From: Streptomyces sp. NBC_01465
GTDB taxonomy: Bacteria; Actinomycetota; Actinomycetes; Streptomycetales; Streptomycetaceae
DNA: 64,000 nucleotides
Assembly (NCBI RefSeq): GCF_036227325.1
Contig: NZ_CP109467.1
Coordinates: forward strand, 4,278,001 to 4,342,000
Reading direction: 5' to 3'
The notes beneath the pieces were generated by a model. It worked only from the letters and a program-made list of their open reading frames with translations. It did not search any database and was not told the DNA's origin. Both the position numbers and the translations under genes were made by a program. This document shows, one piece after another, positions 24,565-32,984 of this stretch; positions within the stretch are counted from its first letter, which is position 1, and every line of letters begins with the position of its first letter.

Positions 24565-25440
24565 CTAGTCCCCGATCAGACCCTCCCGCAGCTGCGAAAG
24601 CGTCCTCGTCAGCAGCCGCGAGACATGCATCTGCGAGATGCCGACCTCCTCGCCGATCTGCGACTGCGTCATGTTCGCGAAGAACCGCAGCATGATGATC
24701 TGGCGCTCGCGCGGCGGCAGTTTGGCCAGCAGCGGCTTCAGGGACTCGCGGTACTCCACGCCCTCCAGCGCCGTGTCCTCGTACCCCAGACGGTCCGCCA
24801 GGGACCCCTCGCCGCCGTCGTCCTCGGGCGAGGGCGAGTCGAGCGAGGACGCCGTGTACGCGTTGCCGACGGCCAGGCCGTCGACGACGTCCTCCTCCGA
24901 CACCCCCAGTACGGCGGCGAGTTCGGGCACGGTCGGCGAGCGGTCCAGCTTCTGGGCCAGCTCGTCGCTCGCCTTCGTCAGCGCGAGCCGCAGCTCCTGC
25001 AGCCGGCGCGGGACCCGCACCGACCACGACGTGTCGCGGAAGAAGCGCTTGATCTCACCGACGACGGTCGGCATCGCGAACGTCGGGAATTCCACGCCGC
25101 GTTCGCAGTCGAAGCGGTCGATCGCCTTGATCAGGCCGATCGTTCCGACCTGGACGATGTCCTCCATCGGCTCGTTGCGGCTGCGGAACCGCGCCGCGGC
25201 ATAACGCACCAGCGGCAGATTGAGCTCGATCAGTGTGTCCCGTACGTACGTCTTCTCCGGGCTGTCCGTGTCGAGGGTGGCAAGCCTCAGGAACAGGGAG
25301 CGGGACAGAGTGCGGGTGTCGATGGCGCCGGTGCTCGGCAACTCCGAGCCGCTGAGCGCCTGCTGCTGCTTCTGCTGCAGCGGCGCGGGCTCGGGCTTCG
25401 TGAGCGTGAGCACCTTCGAGCTGCCCTGTTCTGCGGACAT
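24565..25440 (-). CDS. sigN: SigB/SigF-family RNA polymerase sigma factor, probably SigN
   Basis: ATG 25440, preceded by AAGGGGG, gives 291 residues with regions 2 ([35 protein letters not shown]), 3 ([29 protein letters not shown]) and 4 ([39 protein letters not shown]). This is the stress/sporulation group of Streptomyces. The N-terminal 45 residues are poorly ordered. The symbol rests on adjacency to the sigF-like gene and my memory of the sigN-sigF order in S. coelicolor. The family call itself is firm. No anti-sigma gene lies next to it. Confidence 0.85.
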   Translation of the reverse strand: MSAEQGSSKVLTLTKPEPAPLQQKQQQALSGSELPSTGAIDTRTLSRSLFLRLATLDTDSPEKTYVRDTLIELNLPLVRYAAARFRSRNEPMEDIVQVGTIGLIKAIDRFDCERGVEFPTFAMPTVVGEIKRFFRDTSWSVRVPRRLQELRLALTKASDELAQKLDRSPTVPELAAVLGVSEEDVVDGLAVGNAYTASSLDSPSPEDDGGEGSLADRLGYEDTALEGVEYRESLKPLLAKLPPRERQIIMLRFFANMTQSQIGEEVGISQMHVSRLLTRTLSQLREGLIGD

Positions 25441-25508
25441 GCCACCCCCTTGAGGTCGCGGACGGTCGCGGCGGACGCTCCCGTCGGAGGAACGCAGCCT
25501 CCACCTGA

Positions 25509-25534
25509 ATACCGGTTGGGGGGCCGCGGCAAAC
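25509..25534 (-). promoter_or_regulatory. Candidate SigB-group promoter upstream of sigN
   Basis: On the minus strand GTTT (25531-25534) is followed after 16 bases by CGGTAT (25509-25514). This resembles the SigB-group consensus GnnT-N14-16-GGGTAc/t with one mismatch in the -10. It lies about 70 bp upstream of the sigN start, so the gene may be read by a paralogous or its own sigma factor. Confidence 0.4.
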
Positions 25535-25660
25535 TCGGTTCCAGCAGAATGTCACATGTCGGCAACACGCTGTAGCGCCAAGTCGACATATCTGCGCAGG
25601 AAAGAGGGGGTGTGCGGCTTTTAAGCCTTTGAAGCGTTTGGTCCGGATCACTCGATCCGG

Positions 25661-26491
25661 TTATGCCTCGATCCTGTTTGCGGATCGCAGCCGCGCGAAG
25701 CTTCTGGCCAGCAAACGCGAGACGTGCATCTGGGAGACGCCCAATTCCTGGCTGATCTGCGACTGCGTGAGATTGCTGTAGTACCGCAGCATCAGAATCC
25801 GCTGCTCGCGCTCGGGCAGCTGTACGAGCAGATGCCGGACCAGATCCCGGTGTTCGACCCCGGCGAGCGCCGGATCCTCGAAGCCGAGCCGGTCGAGCAG
25901 CCCCGGCATCCCCTCGCCCTCCTGGGCGGCTTCGAGCGACTGTGCGTGGTACGAACGTCCGGCCTCGATGCACGCCAGTACGTCGTCCTCGGAGATCTTC
26001 AGCCGGTCGGCGATCTCCGCCGTCGTGGGCGACCGCCCGTGCATCGTGGTGAGGTCCTCGGTCGCGCCGGTGACCTGCACCCAGAGCTCGTGGAGCCGCC
26101 TCGGCACATGCACGGTCCGTACGTTGTCCCGGAAGTAGCGCTTGATCTCGCCGACGACGGTCGGCATCGCGAAGGTCGGGAACTGCACCCCGCGGTCCGG
26201 GTCGAACCGGTCGATGGCGTTGATCAGGCCGATCGTTCCGACCTGGACGACGTCCTCCATCGGCTCGTTGCGGCTGCGGAACCGGGCGGCGGCGTACCGC
26301 ACGAGCGGGATGTTGGCCTCGATGAGCGCCCCGCGCACCCGTGAGTGCTCCGGACTCCCCGGCTCCAGCCCCTTGAGCTGGCCGAAGAGCACCTGGGTCA
26401 GGGCTCTGGTGTCGGCGCCCCGGCTCCGCGCGGGGGTGGTGGGTGCGGGCTCGGTCTGGAGCGGCACCTCGGGCGCAGTACTGGCCGGCAC
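25661..26491 (-). CDS. sigF: Sporulation-type sigma factor SigF
   Basis: The frame is open from GTG 26503, but the start at GTG 26491 (MPASTAPEV, 276 residues) fits family N-termini and has GGGGTGG at a workable distance. Region 2 ([20 protein letters not shown]), region 3 ([20 protein letters not shown]) and region 4 ([39 protein letters not shown]), plus the ending SANRIEA, match Streptomyces SigF, needed late in spore maturation. The N-terminal 45 residues are a variable Pro/Thr-rich extension. About 220 bp separate it from sigN, so the two are probably transcribed separately. The sequence is close to its neighbour, indicating an old tandem duplication. Confidence 0.85.
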   Translation of the reverse strand: MPASTAPEVPLQTEPAPTTPARSRGADTRALTQVLFGQLKGLEPGSPEHSRVRGALIEANIPLVRYAAARFRSRNEPMEDVVQVGTIGLINAIDRFDPDRGVQFPTFAMPTVVGEIKRYFRDNVRTVHVPRRLHELWVQVTGATEDLTTMHGRSPTTAEIADRLKISEDDVLACIEAGRSYHAQSLEAAQEGEGMPGLLDRLGFEDPALAGVEHRDLVRHLLVQLPEREQRILMLRYYSNLTQSQISQELGVSQMHVSRLLARSFARLRSANRIEA

Positions 26492-26614
26492 GGTCAACGC
26501 CACCCCTTAATCGGTCAATTCATCCGTCAAAAGCGGTCATAGCATCACAAGACATGTCCACTGTGTGCAAGCACCGCATAACGTCGTGTTGAAGGCGAGT
26601 TGAGGCGTAGATAT

Positions 26615-26645
26615 GCAAAAAACCCCGCCCGGTAAGGGGCGGGGT
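26615..26645 (-). terminator. Rho-independent terminator after the Dabb gene
   Basis: On the minus strand a GC-rich stem (26637-26645 with 26622-26630) is followed by TTTTTTG, a classic intrinsic terminator. It starts 16 bp beyond the Dabb stop codon. Confidence 0.85.
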
Positions 26646-26660
26646 CGGCAGTGCGAGGGG

Positions 26661-26954
26661 TCAGAACGGGTAGTCGGCGATCACCCACGTGGCGAACTCG
26701 CGCCACTGTCCTGCGGCTGCCTGATGGGCCGGGTGCTCGATGTAGCGCTTCAGCGCATCGGCGTCCGCCACGGCAGAGTTGATCGCGAAGTCGTAGGCGA
26801 TGGGCCGGTCCGTGATGTTCCAGGCGCACTCCCAGAACTCCACCTCCTCGATCAGGTCTCCCAGCTCGGCGAAGGCCTTCGCGCCGGCGACCGCGCGCGG
26901 GTCGTCGCGCCCGACGCCCTCGTTGAGCTTGAAGAGGACCAGATGGCGGATCAC
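26661..26954 (-). CDS. Dabb (stress-responsive A/B barrel) family protein
   Basis: This 97-residue single-domain protein opens MIRHLVLFKLNEGVGRDDPR and ends with HPAHQAAAGQWREFATWVIA, the conserved start (RHLVLFKL) and H-P-x-H-Q of the Dabb family. Members form dimeric alpha+beta barrels; some are polyketide cyclases, and many are stress-induced with no known reaction. It lies between sigF and a tiny membrane-protein gene on the same strand and has its own terminator. Confidence 0.85.
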   Translation of the reverse strand: MIRHLVLFKLNEGVGRDDPRAVAGAKAFAELGDLIEEVEFWECAWNITDRPIAYDFAINSAVADADALKRYIEHPAHQAAAGQWREFATWVIADYPF

Positions 26955-26972
26955 GGGGACTCCTTAGCGGGT

Positions 26973-27134
26973 TCAGCTCACCAGTTCGGTCATGAACTGG
27001 CCGACGCCTTTTGCGGCATTTGACACGCCTTCGAACCCTACCTGTACGAGATCAGCCGATCTGGCCGGTGATGTGATGATCGTGTACAGGACGAAGACAA
27101 CGAGAACATAGAGAATGATCTTCTTCGCTGGCAC
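26973..27134 (-). CDS. 53-residue single-TM protein of unknown function
   Basis: A GTG at 27134 opens a 53-codon frame ending TGA at 26973-26975. The product has a basic start (MPAKKIILYVLVVFVLYTII), a single membrane helix at about residues 5-22, and an amphipathic tail (DLVQVGFEGVSNAAKGVGQF). The codon pattern and clean stop suggest a real gene. It runs in the same direction as the Dabb gene and ends 18 bp before that gene's start, so the two could be co-transcribed. The function is unknown. Confidence 0.6.
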   Translation of the reverse strand: MPAKKIILYVLVVFVLYTIITSPARSADLVQVGFEGVSNAAKGVGQFMTELVS

Positions 27135-27470
27135 TGCTCGGCCCTGCCCTCCCTGCGGTCCCCTTGCTGCAGTCGCGAGAGTCTATCCGTACACGCCCTT
27201 TAGGGACCAAGGACCCATGGATCAAGGCCCTTTGCCGTAAGGGACACCGTCCTGCCAGGGGCAGGATTGAACCCGAGCCCGGCGGATCTGGCAGGAATGC
27301 GCAGGGCTCCATGGAACAGGGGCCTCACTGCGGGGCCCGTGCCGCATCGCTTCCCCCTGACTGCGGCCCGGGCTTGTAGGTCCCGTTCTCGTCGGGGGGA
27401 GCGGTTTTGTCCCCCCGATGCCGCTTCCCCCGTCCTACTCTTTTCTGCGCCTTCCGGCTAGGTGTGACAG
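27135..27470. other. 336-bp gene-free stretch between the 53-aa gene and the LCP gene
   Basis: No coding frame with convincing codon bias is visible. It holds the LCP terminator hairpin near 27392-27418 and presumably the promoter of the 53-codon gene. A stretch near 27250-27280 reads, on the minus strand, GGGTTCAATCC, resembling a tRNA T-loop, but no paired stems or cloverleaf could be built. Confidence 0.4.
27392..27418 (-). terminator. Terminator downstream of the LCP gene
   Basis: A perfect 9-bp inverted repeat (27392-27400 with 27410-27418), six of the nine pairs being consecutive G-C, encloses a 9-nt loop about 50 bp past the LCP stop codon. A weaker 7-bp inverted repeat (27455-27461 with 27471-27477) overlaps that stop. 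Confidence 0.55.
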
Positions 27471-28895
27471 CTAGCCGAAGGTGAGGTTCGAGCAGGGGTT
27501 GTCGTCCGCCGAGCGGGCCTTGTCCGAGGCGGCGGGCGCCGGCGTCGTCCCGTACGAACCACCCAGCACCAGACTCAGCCCCGCCCCCGTGGTCGCCTCC
27601 AGGCGCGCGTCGGGGAAGAGCGCGGCCACCGTCTTGGCGTGCTCCTTCTCGCCCGGCCCGTATTCGACGAGCGTCGTGGCGTGGTCCTGGCTGCGCGCCG
27701 TCGCGACCGAACCCACCGTGAACCCGGACGCGCGCAGCGTGACCGCCGCCTTCGCGGCGAGGCCCTTGGTGAGCGTGCCGTTGTAGACGGCGACGACGAT
27801 GCCCTCGCCCGACACCGAGGCCGACGGTGAGGGCGAAGCGGTCGCGGACGTGGTGGGAGAGGGGGAGCCCAGCGGCCGGTCCGCCTTCAGCGAGGCCCAC
27901 AGCCGGTCGGCGTCCGGCTCGACGACGGCGACGCGCTCGCCCTCGTAACGCCAGGGAATCGTCACGAACTTGGTGTTGTGCAGATCGATGCCCTTCATGG
28001 ACATCGCGAAGGAGATCATCTTGTCGGCCGAGCCCAGACCGGGGTCGACGGTCATCGACTTCGTCGCGGCGTTGGCGAGGGGGAGGAGCGTGGTGGGGTT
28101 GAGGCCGCCGCTCTTGACCTTCTTGATCAGCGAGGCGACGAAGGCCTGCTGGCGCTTGATGCGGCCGATGTCGGAGCCGTCCCCGATGCCGTGCCTCAAC
28201 CGTACGTAGTCCAGGGCCTTCTGGCCTTCGACGGTCTGCAGCCCCGCAGGAAACAGCAGATCCCCGCGCGAGCCGCGGTTCGGGCTGAGGTCGCGCTGGT
28301 AGATGTCCTTGGGCAGACAGACCTGCACCCCGCCGACCGCCGAGGTCATCCTCGCGAACCCCTCGAAGTCGACGACGACGGTGTGGTCCACCCGCAGCCC
28401 CGTCAGCTTCTCGACGGTGTTCTGCGTGCAGGCCGGATTCCCCTTCTCCGTCTCGCCCACCGAGAAGGCCGAGTTGAACATGGTGTCCGGCGCCTCCTCC
28501 GTCCACTCCCCGTCCGGAAGCCGGCACGGCGGTACGTCGACGAGCGTGTCCCGCGGCACGGACACGGCGACGGCGTGCTTCCCGTCCCCGTACACATGCA
28601 GCAGGAACGCGGTGTCCGAGCGCCCGATGTCGCCCTCCCCGCCGCCCAGGCCCTTGTTGCCGCCCGCGCGCGAGTCGGAGCCGATGACCAGGACGTTCGA
28701 GCCCGAGGCGTTCCCCGGCGGCCGGTCACCCGAAATGCCGTCCGCCCCGAAGGTGTTGATGTTGCCGCCGAGCCGGAGATAGACCCACCCGACCCCCGAG
28801 ACCAGCAGCACCACGAACGCCAGCGTCCCCATGGAGACGGTCCCGGTCTTGCTGCGGCCGCGCACCGGCGCCCCCTTGTGGCTGCGTGCCGCCAC
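27471..28895 (-). CDS. LytR-CpsA-Psr (LCP) family protein with LytR_C domain
   Basis: A GTG at 28895 gives 474 residues. After a basic cytoplasmic start there is one TM helix (about 21-40), then an LCP domain (about 65-240) with NVLVIGSDSR, the DTAFLLH and SVPRDT motifs (D and R residues that bind the polyprenyl pyrophosphate), and LDYVRLRHG. A Pro/Ser linker leads to a C-terminal LytR_C domain (VAVYNGTLTKGLAAKAAVTL onward). LCP enzymes attach wall teichoic acids or other glycopolymers to peptidoglycan outside the membrane. It is a single-gene unit, divergent from the ECF sigma operon. Confidence 0.88.
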   Translation of the reverse strand: MAARSHKGAPVRGRSKTGTVSMGTLAFVVLLVSGVGWVYLRLGGNINTFGADGISGDRPPGNASGSNVLVIGSDSRAGGNKGLGGGEGDIGRSDTAFLLHVYGDGKHAVAVSVPRDTLVDVPPCRLPDGEWTEEAPDTMFNSAFSVGETEKGNPACTQNTVEKLTGLRVDHTVVVDFEGFARMTSAVGGVQVCLPKDIYQRDLSPNRGSRGDLLFPAGLQTVEGQKALDYVRLRHGIGDGSDIGRIKRQQAFVASLIKKVKSGGLNPTTLLPLANAATKSMTVDPGLGSADKMISFAMSMKGIDLHNTKFVTIPWRYEGERVAVVEPDADRLWASLKADRPLGSPSPTTSATASPSPSASVSGEGIVVAVYNGTLTKGLAAKAAVTLRASGFTVGSVATARSQDHATTLVEYGPGEKEHAKTVAALFPDARLEATTGAGLSLVLGGSYGTTPAPAASDKARSADDNPCSNLTFG

Positions 28896-29127
28896 GGCGT
28901 ACCCCTTCGATCATGTACGGACTGACCACCGCCGCCCCGCAGTTGATCCTGCCGGTGCGACCGCGCCCCACATGCCTACCGTATGGCCGGGCTGGTCCCG
29001 AATGCGGTCATTCGCGGACAACGGGGTGGCCCCACCGGTGTGATGGTGCGAGGAAGCGAACGCTCGGGCGCCCCGGCGACAAGTACGGGGTGAGGCCGCT
29101 GACCATGCGGCGACGACGGGAGGTCCG

Positions 29128-29685
29128 GTGGAATCGGACGAAGATCTGCTCACCCGCTCGGCGCGGGAGCCTGAGGCGTTCGAACTTTTGGTGGTACGGC
29201 ACTCGGGGGTGCTGCACGGCTACCTCTCGCGCAGGGCGCCGCACGCCGCGGACGACCTGCTGGCAGAGGTATGGCTGCAGGCCTTCACCGGCCGCGGTAC
29301 CTACGACGCCGACCGCGGCACCTCACGCACCTGGCTCTTCGGAGTGGCCAGGAACGTACTGTCCGCGCACTGGCGCCGGCGCGACCACGACGGGCACGCG
29401 CTCCCCGGCGAGGAGAGGGGCAGCGACCCCTGGCACGCGGTCGACCAGCGGCTGGACGCCGCCGCGGTCGCGCCGCTGATCCGCCGCACCATGGCCGGCC
29501 TGCCGGACGTGGAGCGCGAACTGCTGCTGCTGGTCGCCTGGGAGCAGCTCACGCCCACCGAGGCCGCCGCCGTGATGGGCATCCCCGCGGGCACGGCCCG
29601 CTCGCGGCTGCACCGCGCCCGGACCCGGCTGCGCGCCGCGCTCGGCACGTCCCCCTTGGTACCCCTGACAGGAGACTTCGCATGA
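29128..29685 (+). CDS. ECF-type RNA polymerase sigma factor
   Basis: A GTG at 29128 with GGGAGG at 29118-29123 begins a 185-residue protein. It has region 2 (EAFELLVVRHSGVLHGYLSR, DDLLAEVWLQAF, TWLFGVARNVLSAHWR) and region 4 (LPDVERELLLLVAWEQLTPT, EAAAVMGIPAGTARSRLHRA), with no additional domains, so it is a minimal extracytoplasmic-function sigma factor. Its stop overlaps the start of the next gene (ATGA), which encodes a membrane protein. That pairing is typical of sigma/anti-sigma operons, although the partner lacks a recognisable zinc-binding anti-sigma motif. Confidence 0.85.
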   Translation: MESDEDLLTRSAREPEAFELLVVRHSGVLHGYLSRRAPHAADDLLAEVWLQAFTGRGTYDADRGTSRTWLFGVARNVLSAHWRRRDHDGHALPGEERGSDPWHAVDQRLDAAAVAPLIRRTMAGLPDVERELLLLVAWEQLTPTEAAAVMGIPAGTARSRLHRARTRLRAALGTSPLVPLTGDFA

Positions 29686-30695
29686 CCGAGCACGACGTGG
29701 ATGTCCTCGACTTCCCCGGCGCCGACCGGCTGCGGGCGGCGGGCGACGTCGCACCGCCGAGCAGCGCGACCGTGTCCGCCGCACTCACGGCCGTACGTGC
29801 GGCCGCGGCGCCCGCCCCCGTCCGCGTCCGCCCGCTCCACCGCAGGCGCCGGATCCTGGTCTCCGCGGCGGCGGTCGCGGCCGTCGCGGCCGGCGTGGCC
29901 GTGTACCCCGCGATCGGCATCGGGGGCAGCCGGCCGGCGGCGGAGGCGAGTGCGGCGGAGTTCCTCCACGAGATGGCGGACACCGCGGCTGCGAAGCCGG
30001 ACTCCAGCGCCCCGTACTGGAAGGTGGAGACACGTACCTCGGCCTCCTCCTCTCCCTCAGGCCGGGTGTATCCCACCACGACCCGAACGGAGTGGCTCGG
30101 CCGGAACAAGTGGTTCCAGGTGACGGCCGGCAACGATGCGGTCGGGGAGTTCACCGGTCCGGCGAACGGCTGGGCCCTGACGCCCGACGGCCACTGGCTC
30201 TCCACGCCGGGCCACCACGTGGCGCAGCCCGGTCGCACCGAGCAGACGTCCTGGTACGTGGGTTCCTCGCCGGTCCCGGAGAAGACCGTCACCTGGGACG
30301 AGTTGAAGACCCTCCCGACCGAACCGAAGGCGCTCAGGGCCAAGCTCCTGGGCGACGCCACCGGGCCCCAGGCCGAGCTGGGACTCTTCAACGGCATCGA
30401 CGCCCTGCTGGCCGACGCACCGGCCGGCCCCCAACTGCGCGCAGCCCTCTACGAGGTGCTCGCCGGCATCCCGGACGTCCACCTGGTCGGCCGGGCCGAG
30501 GACAGCACCGGCCGCACGGGAACCGCGGTCGAACTGAAGGCGGGGGCAGGGAGCAGCCGTGTGATCGTCGACCCGAAGACGTCCCAGCTCCTTGAGACGG
30601 TCACCGTGACCGCCACCGAGGGCGTCACCGGCAGGACGCGCACGACCTATCTCTCCGCAGGTCCGGCGGACGAGGCTCCGCGCACCACGCACTGA
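29682..30695 (+). CDS. Membrane-anchored CU044_5270-type protein, possible regulator of the ECF sigma
   Basis: ATG 29682 overlaps the sigma stop codon. The 337-residue product has a short cytoplasmic N-terminus of about 55 residues, one TM helix (about 59-77, RILVSAAAVAAVAAGVAVYP), and a large extracytoplasmic domain with WLGRNKWFQVTAGNDAVGEF, WDELKTLPTEPKALRAKL and a C-terminal beta-rich part ending in TGRTRTTYLSAG, as in the actinobacterial CU044_5270 family. Position and topology suggest it restrains the coupled ECF sigma factor. The canonical HxxxCxxC anti-sigma motif is absent, so the mechanism would be different or it is an effector. Confidence 0.75.
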   Translation: MTEHDVDVLDFPGADRLRAAGDVAPPSSATVSAALTAVRAAAAPAPVRVRPLHRRRRILVSAAAVAAVAAGVAVYPAIGIGGSRPAAEASAAEFLHEMADTAAAKPDSSAPYWKVETRTSASSSPSGRVYPTTTRTEWLGRNKWFQVTAGNDAVGEFTGPANGWALTPDGHWLSTPGHHVAQPGRTEQTSWYVGSSPVPEKTVTWDELKTLPTEPKALRAKLLGDATGPQAELGLFNGIDALLADAPAGPQLRAALYEVLAGIPDVHLVGRAEDSTGRTGTAVELKAGAGSSRVIVDPKTSQLLETVTVTATEGVTGRTRTTYLSAGPADEAPRTTH

Positions 30696-30707
30696 TCCGG
30701 AACGCAC

Positions 30708-30740
30708 CGAAGGGGCAGACCCATTGGGTCTGCCCCTTCG
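30708..30740. terminator. Bidirectional terminator between the ECF operon and tRNA-Ser
   Basis: A perfect 15-bp stem (30708-30722 with 30726-30740) and a 3-nt loop lie 12 bp past the stop codon of the ECF operon and 8 bp before the 3' end of the convergent tRNA-Ser. It can serve both. Confidence 0.8.
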
Positions 30741-30748
30741 TTCATCTG

Positions 30749-30833
30749 CGGTAGCGGAGGGATTTGAACCCTCGGTGAGTTTCCCCACACTCGCTTTCGA
30801 GGCGAGCTCCTTCGGCCGCTCGGACACGCTACC
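30749..30833 (-). tRNA. tRNA-Ser(CGA)
   Basis: An 85-nt class II tRNA on the minus strand. It begins GGTAGCG (acceptor, paired with CGCTACC and discriminator G), has anticodon stem CTCGC/GCGAG around a CTCGAAA loop with anticodon CGA, a long variable arm, and T-arm GAGGGTTCAAATCCCTC. No CCA is encoded. Confidence 0.93.
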
Positions 30834-30903
30834 GAGAGAGAGCTTAGCCCAAGGTGGGCCGTGGTCTGAAATCGGTATCGGTCTCCCCCGGACCGGCCCG
30901 CGA

Positions 30904-31380
30904 TCAGCGGTCCCGGAAGAACGAAGTCAGCTGCGCCGAGCACTCCTCGCCGAGCACACCGTGGATGACCTCGGGCCGGTGATTGAGCCTCCGGTCCCGT
31001 ACGAGATCCCACAGCGAGCCCGCCGCACCCGCCTTCTCGTCCAGCGCCCCGAAGACCACCCGGTCCACCCGCGACTGCACGAGCGCACCCGCGCACATCA
31101 CGCACGGCTCCAGGGTCACCACCAGCGTGCAGCCGGTCAGCCGCCACTCGCCGAGCTTCGCCGCCGCCCGCCGCAGCGCCAGGACCTCGGCGTGCGCGGT
31201 CGGGTCGCCGGTCGCCTCGCGTTCGTTGTGGCCGGTGGCGAGCAGCGTGCCGTCCGGGGCGAGCAGGACCGCGCCGACCGGCACGTCGCCGGCCCGCGCG
31301 GCCTGCTCCGCCTCGTCCAGGGCCAGGCGCATGGGCCCGGTCCAGGGGTCGCGCAGCGGATCGCGGTGCGGGTCGTTCAT
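30904..31380 (-). CDS. tadA: tRNA-specific adenosine deaminase TadA
   Basis: The 158-residue deaminase has the zinc site HAE (H63, with catalytic E65) and PCVMC (C93, C96), plus NEREATGDPTAHAEVLALRR and the conserved VVFGALDEKAGAAGSLWDLV. TadA converts A34 to inosine in tRNA-Arg(ACG), allowing wobble decoding of CGN codons. The tRNA-Arg(ACG) fragment at 2144 belongs to that same substrate. The gene lies immediately downstream of its actinobacterial partner protein (2 bp between), so the two form an operon. Confidence 0.93.
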   Translation of the reverse strand: MNDPHRDPLRDPWTGPMRLALDEAEQAARAGDVPVGAVLLAPDGTLLATGHNEREATGDPTAHAEVLALRRAAAKLGEWRLTGCTLVVTLEPCVMCAGALVQSRVDRVVFGALDEKAGAAGSLWDLVRDRRLNHRPEVIHGVLGEECSAQLTSFFRDR

Positions 31381-31382
31381 CT

Positions 31383-31919
31383 CTATCGGACGGTCTCCAG
31401 GACTTCGGCGGCGCCCAGGGCGTCCGCCACGTCGGCGAGCGCGTCCGTACCGAGCGAGAGCAGCGCTTTCTCCTCCAGGCCCAGGTCGGCGAGGATCGTG
31501 GTGTCGCCGAGGGGGCCCGCCGGTACGGCGTCCACCTCGTCGACGGCCGTGTCGTCACCGTCCTCGTCGTCGTCGGGCTCTCCGTCCTCCGTGCCGTCGA
31601 GGTCGGCGAGCTCTTCCAGGGCGTCCGGATCGGCCGGATCGCGGCCGAGCAGTTCGTCGGTGAGGAGGATCTCCCCGTACGAGGAACGGCTGGCGGCCGC
31701 CGCGTCCGAGACGTAGATCCGCGGATCCTCCTCGCCGTCGATGCGGACGACGCCGAACCAGGCGTCCTCCTGTTCGATGACGACAAGAACCGTGTCCTCG
31801 TCGACCGAGGCCTCCCGGGCCAGGTCCGTCAGATCCGACAGGGCTTCGACATCGTCGAGCTCCGTGTCGCTCGCTTCCCACCCGTCTTCGGTGCGCGCGA
31901 GCAGTGCGGCGAAGTACAC
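31383..31919 (-). CDS. tRNA adenosine deaminase-associated protein
   Basis: I choose GTG 31919 (product begins VYFAALLARTEDGWEAS, 178 residues) because GGGAGA lies six bases upstream; an ATG at 31940 is the alternative. The protein is highly acidic, with an Asp/Glu-rich segment (about residues 115-140), and has no recognised catalytic domain. Conserved blocks include EDTVLVVIEQEDAWFGVVRI, SDAAAASRSSYGEILL and the C-terminal LGTDALADVADALGAAEVLE. It is conserved next to tadA in actinobacteria, hence its name. A direct role in tRNA editing has not been shown to my knowledge. Confidence 0.8.
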   Translation of the reverse strand: MYFAALLARTEDGWEASDTELDDVEALSDLTDLAREASVDEDTVLVVIEQEDAWFGVVRIDGEEDPRIYVSDAAAASRSSYGEILLTDELLGRDPADPDALEELADLDGTEDGEPDDDEDGDDTAVDEVDAVPAGPLGDTTILADLGLEEKALLSLGTDALADVADALGAAEVLETVR

Positions 31920-32063
31920 CGTGACTCTCCCACTGGTCATAGGTGTGCAGGTCTGTTGGGCGCTCTGAGCCCCGCCCAATGGGAATCGTGGCAGAAACGA
32001 TGGCTCAGCGAGAGGTCTTCGGCCTCAGGACCTCGTGTCGCCCTCCGGCGGGAGTGCCGGGAC

Positions 32064-32243
32064 CTACCAGCGGAAGGTGCGCATACGCATCTGCTGTCGC
32101 AGCCGTGCCACCTTGGCGCGCCTGGGCTGGACCCGGTCGCGCAGCTCCATCGCCTCGGTCCGCTCACGCAGGAACTGGGCCCGGCGGCGCCTCCGCTCGG
32201 CGCTGCTCTCCTGGCCCTCCTGCTTGTGCTCGCGCTCCGGCAT
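32064..32243 (-). CDS. Small basic protein of unknown function
   Basis: ATG 32243 with GAGGTGG upstream gives 59 residues: MPEREHKQEGQESSAERRRR, then a long Arg/Lys-rich predicted helix (REEAMELRDRV-like heptads; actual segment LRERTEAMELRDRVQPRR) ending in RLRQQMRMRTFRW. A strongly basic helix of this size could bind nucleic acid, but that is inference. It is divergent from upp, with 84 bp between the starts. It is a short frame, so I remain only moderately sure it is expressed. Confidence 0.55.
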   Translation of the reverse strand: MPEREHKQEGQESSAERRRRRAQFLRERTEAMELRDRVQPRRAKVARLRQQMRMRTFRW

Positions 32244-32327
32244 CTCTGCCACACCACCTCTGCGTCCGTCCCTCTCACCTTCCCCGGACCTGCGGCTTGA
32301 TGCCAGCGGGCCGGTTACCGTTGTCCT

Positions 32328-32963
32328 ATGCGTATTCATGTCGTCGACCACCCGCTGGTGGCACACAAGCTCACCACGCTGCGCGACAAGCGCACCGACT
32401 CCGCCACCTTCCGCCGCCTCGCCGACGAGCTGGTCACCCTGCTCGCGTACGAGGCGACCCGGGACGTGCGCACGGAGGTCGTCGACATCGAGACCCCGGT
32501 CACGCCCACGACCGGTGTGAAGCTCTCCTACCCGCGGCCGCTGGTCGTCCCGATCCTGCGCGCCGGTCTCGGCATGCTGGACGGCATGGTGCGGCTGCTG
32601 CCGACCGCCGAGGTGGGCTTCCTGGGCATGATCCGTAACGAGGAGACCCTGGAGGCCTCCACGTACGCGACGCGCATGCCCGAGGACCTCTCGGGCCGCC
32701 AGGTCTACGTACTGGACCCGATGCTCGCCACCGGCGGCACGCTCGTCGCGGCGATCCGCGAGCTGATCAAGCGCGGCGCCGACGACGTGACCGCCGTCGT
32801 GCTCCTCGCGGCGCCCGAGGGCGTCGAGATCATGGAGCGCGAGCTGGCGGGCACGCCGGTGCGGGTCGTGACGGCCTCGATCGACGAGCGGCTCAACGAG
32901 CACGGCTACATCGTGCCGGGGCTCGGCGACGCGGGTGACCGGATGTACGGGACGGTCGACTAG
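32328..32963 (+). CDS. upp: Uracil phosphoribosyltransferase
   Basis: The 211-residue enzyme makes UMP from uracil and PRPP in pyrimidine salvage. Signature segments are [20 protein letters not shown] at the N-terminus, [20 protein letters not shown], the PRPP-binding loop [19 protein letters not shown], and the C-terminal uracil-binding [16 protein letters not shown]. Its length is the usual one. The start lies close to a possible -10 (TTACCGTTG just upstream), so the mRNA leader would be very short or absent. It is a monocistronic unit. Confidence 0.96.
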   Translation: MRIHVVDHPLVAHKLTTLRDKRTDSATFRRLADELVTLLAYEATRDVRTEVVDIETPVTPTTGVKLSYPRPLVVPILRAGLGMLDGMVRLLPTAEVGFLGMIRNEETLEASTYATRMPEDLSGRQVYVLDPMLATGGTLVAAIRELIKRGADDVTAVVLLAAPEGVEIMERELAGTPVRVVTASIDERLNEHGYIVPGLGDAGDRMYGTVD

Positions 32964-32984
32964 CGGGCAGCCGCTAGCGGGCGC

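Noticed and set aside
26504..26560. WhiG-type promoter for sigF (ACCGATTA near 26520 resembling GCCGATAA)
   Set aside because: No TAAA-like -35 occurs at 15-16 bp upstream, so the match is only partial.
27240..27290. tRNA-like T-loop (GGGTTCAATCC on the minus strand)
   Set aside because: The flanking bases do not pair into a T stem, and no acceptor, D or anticodon arm could be placed.
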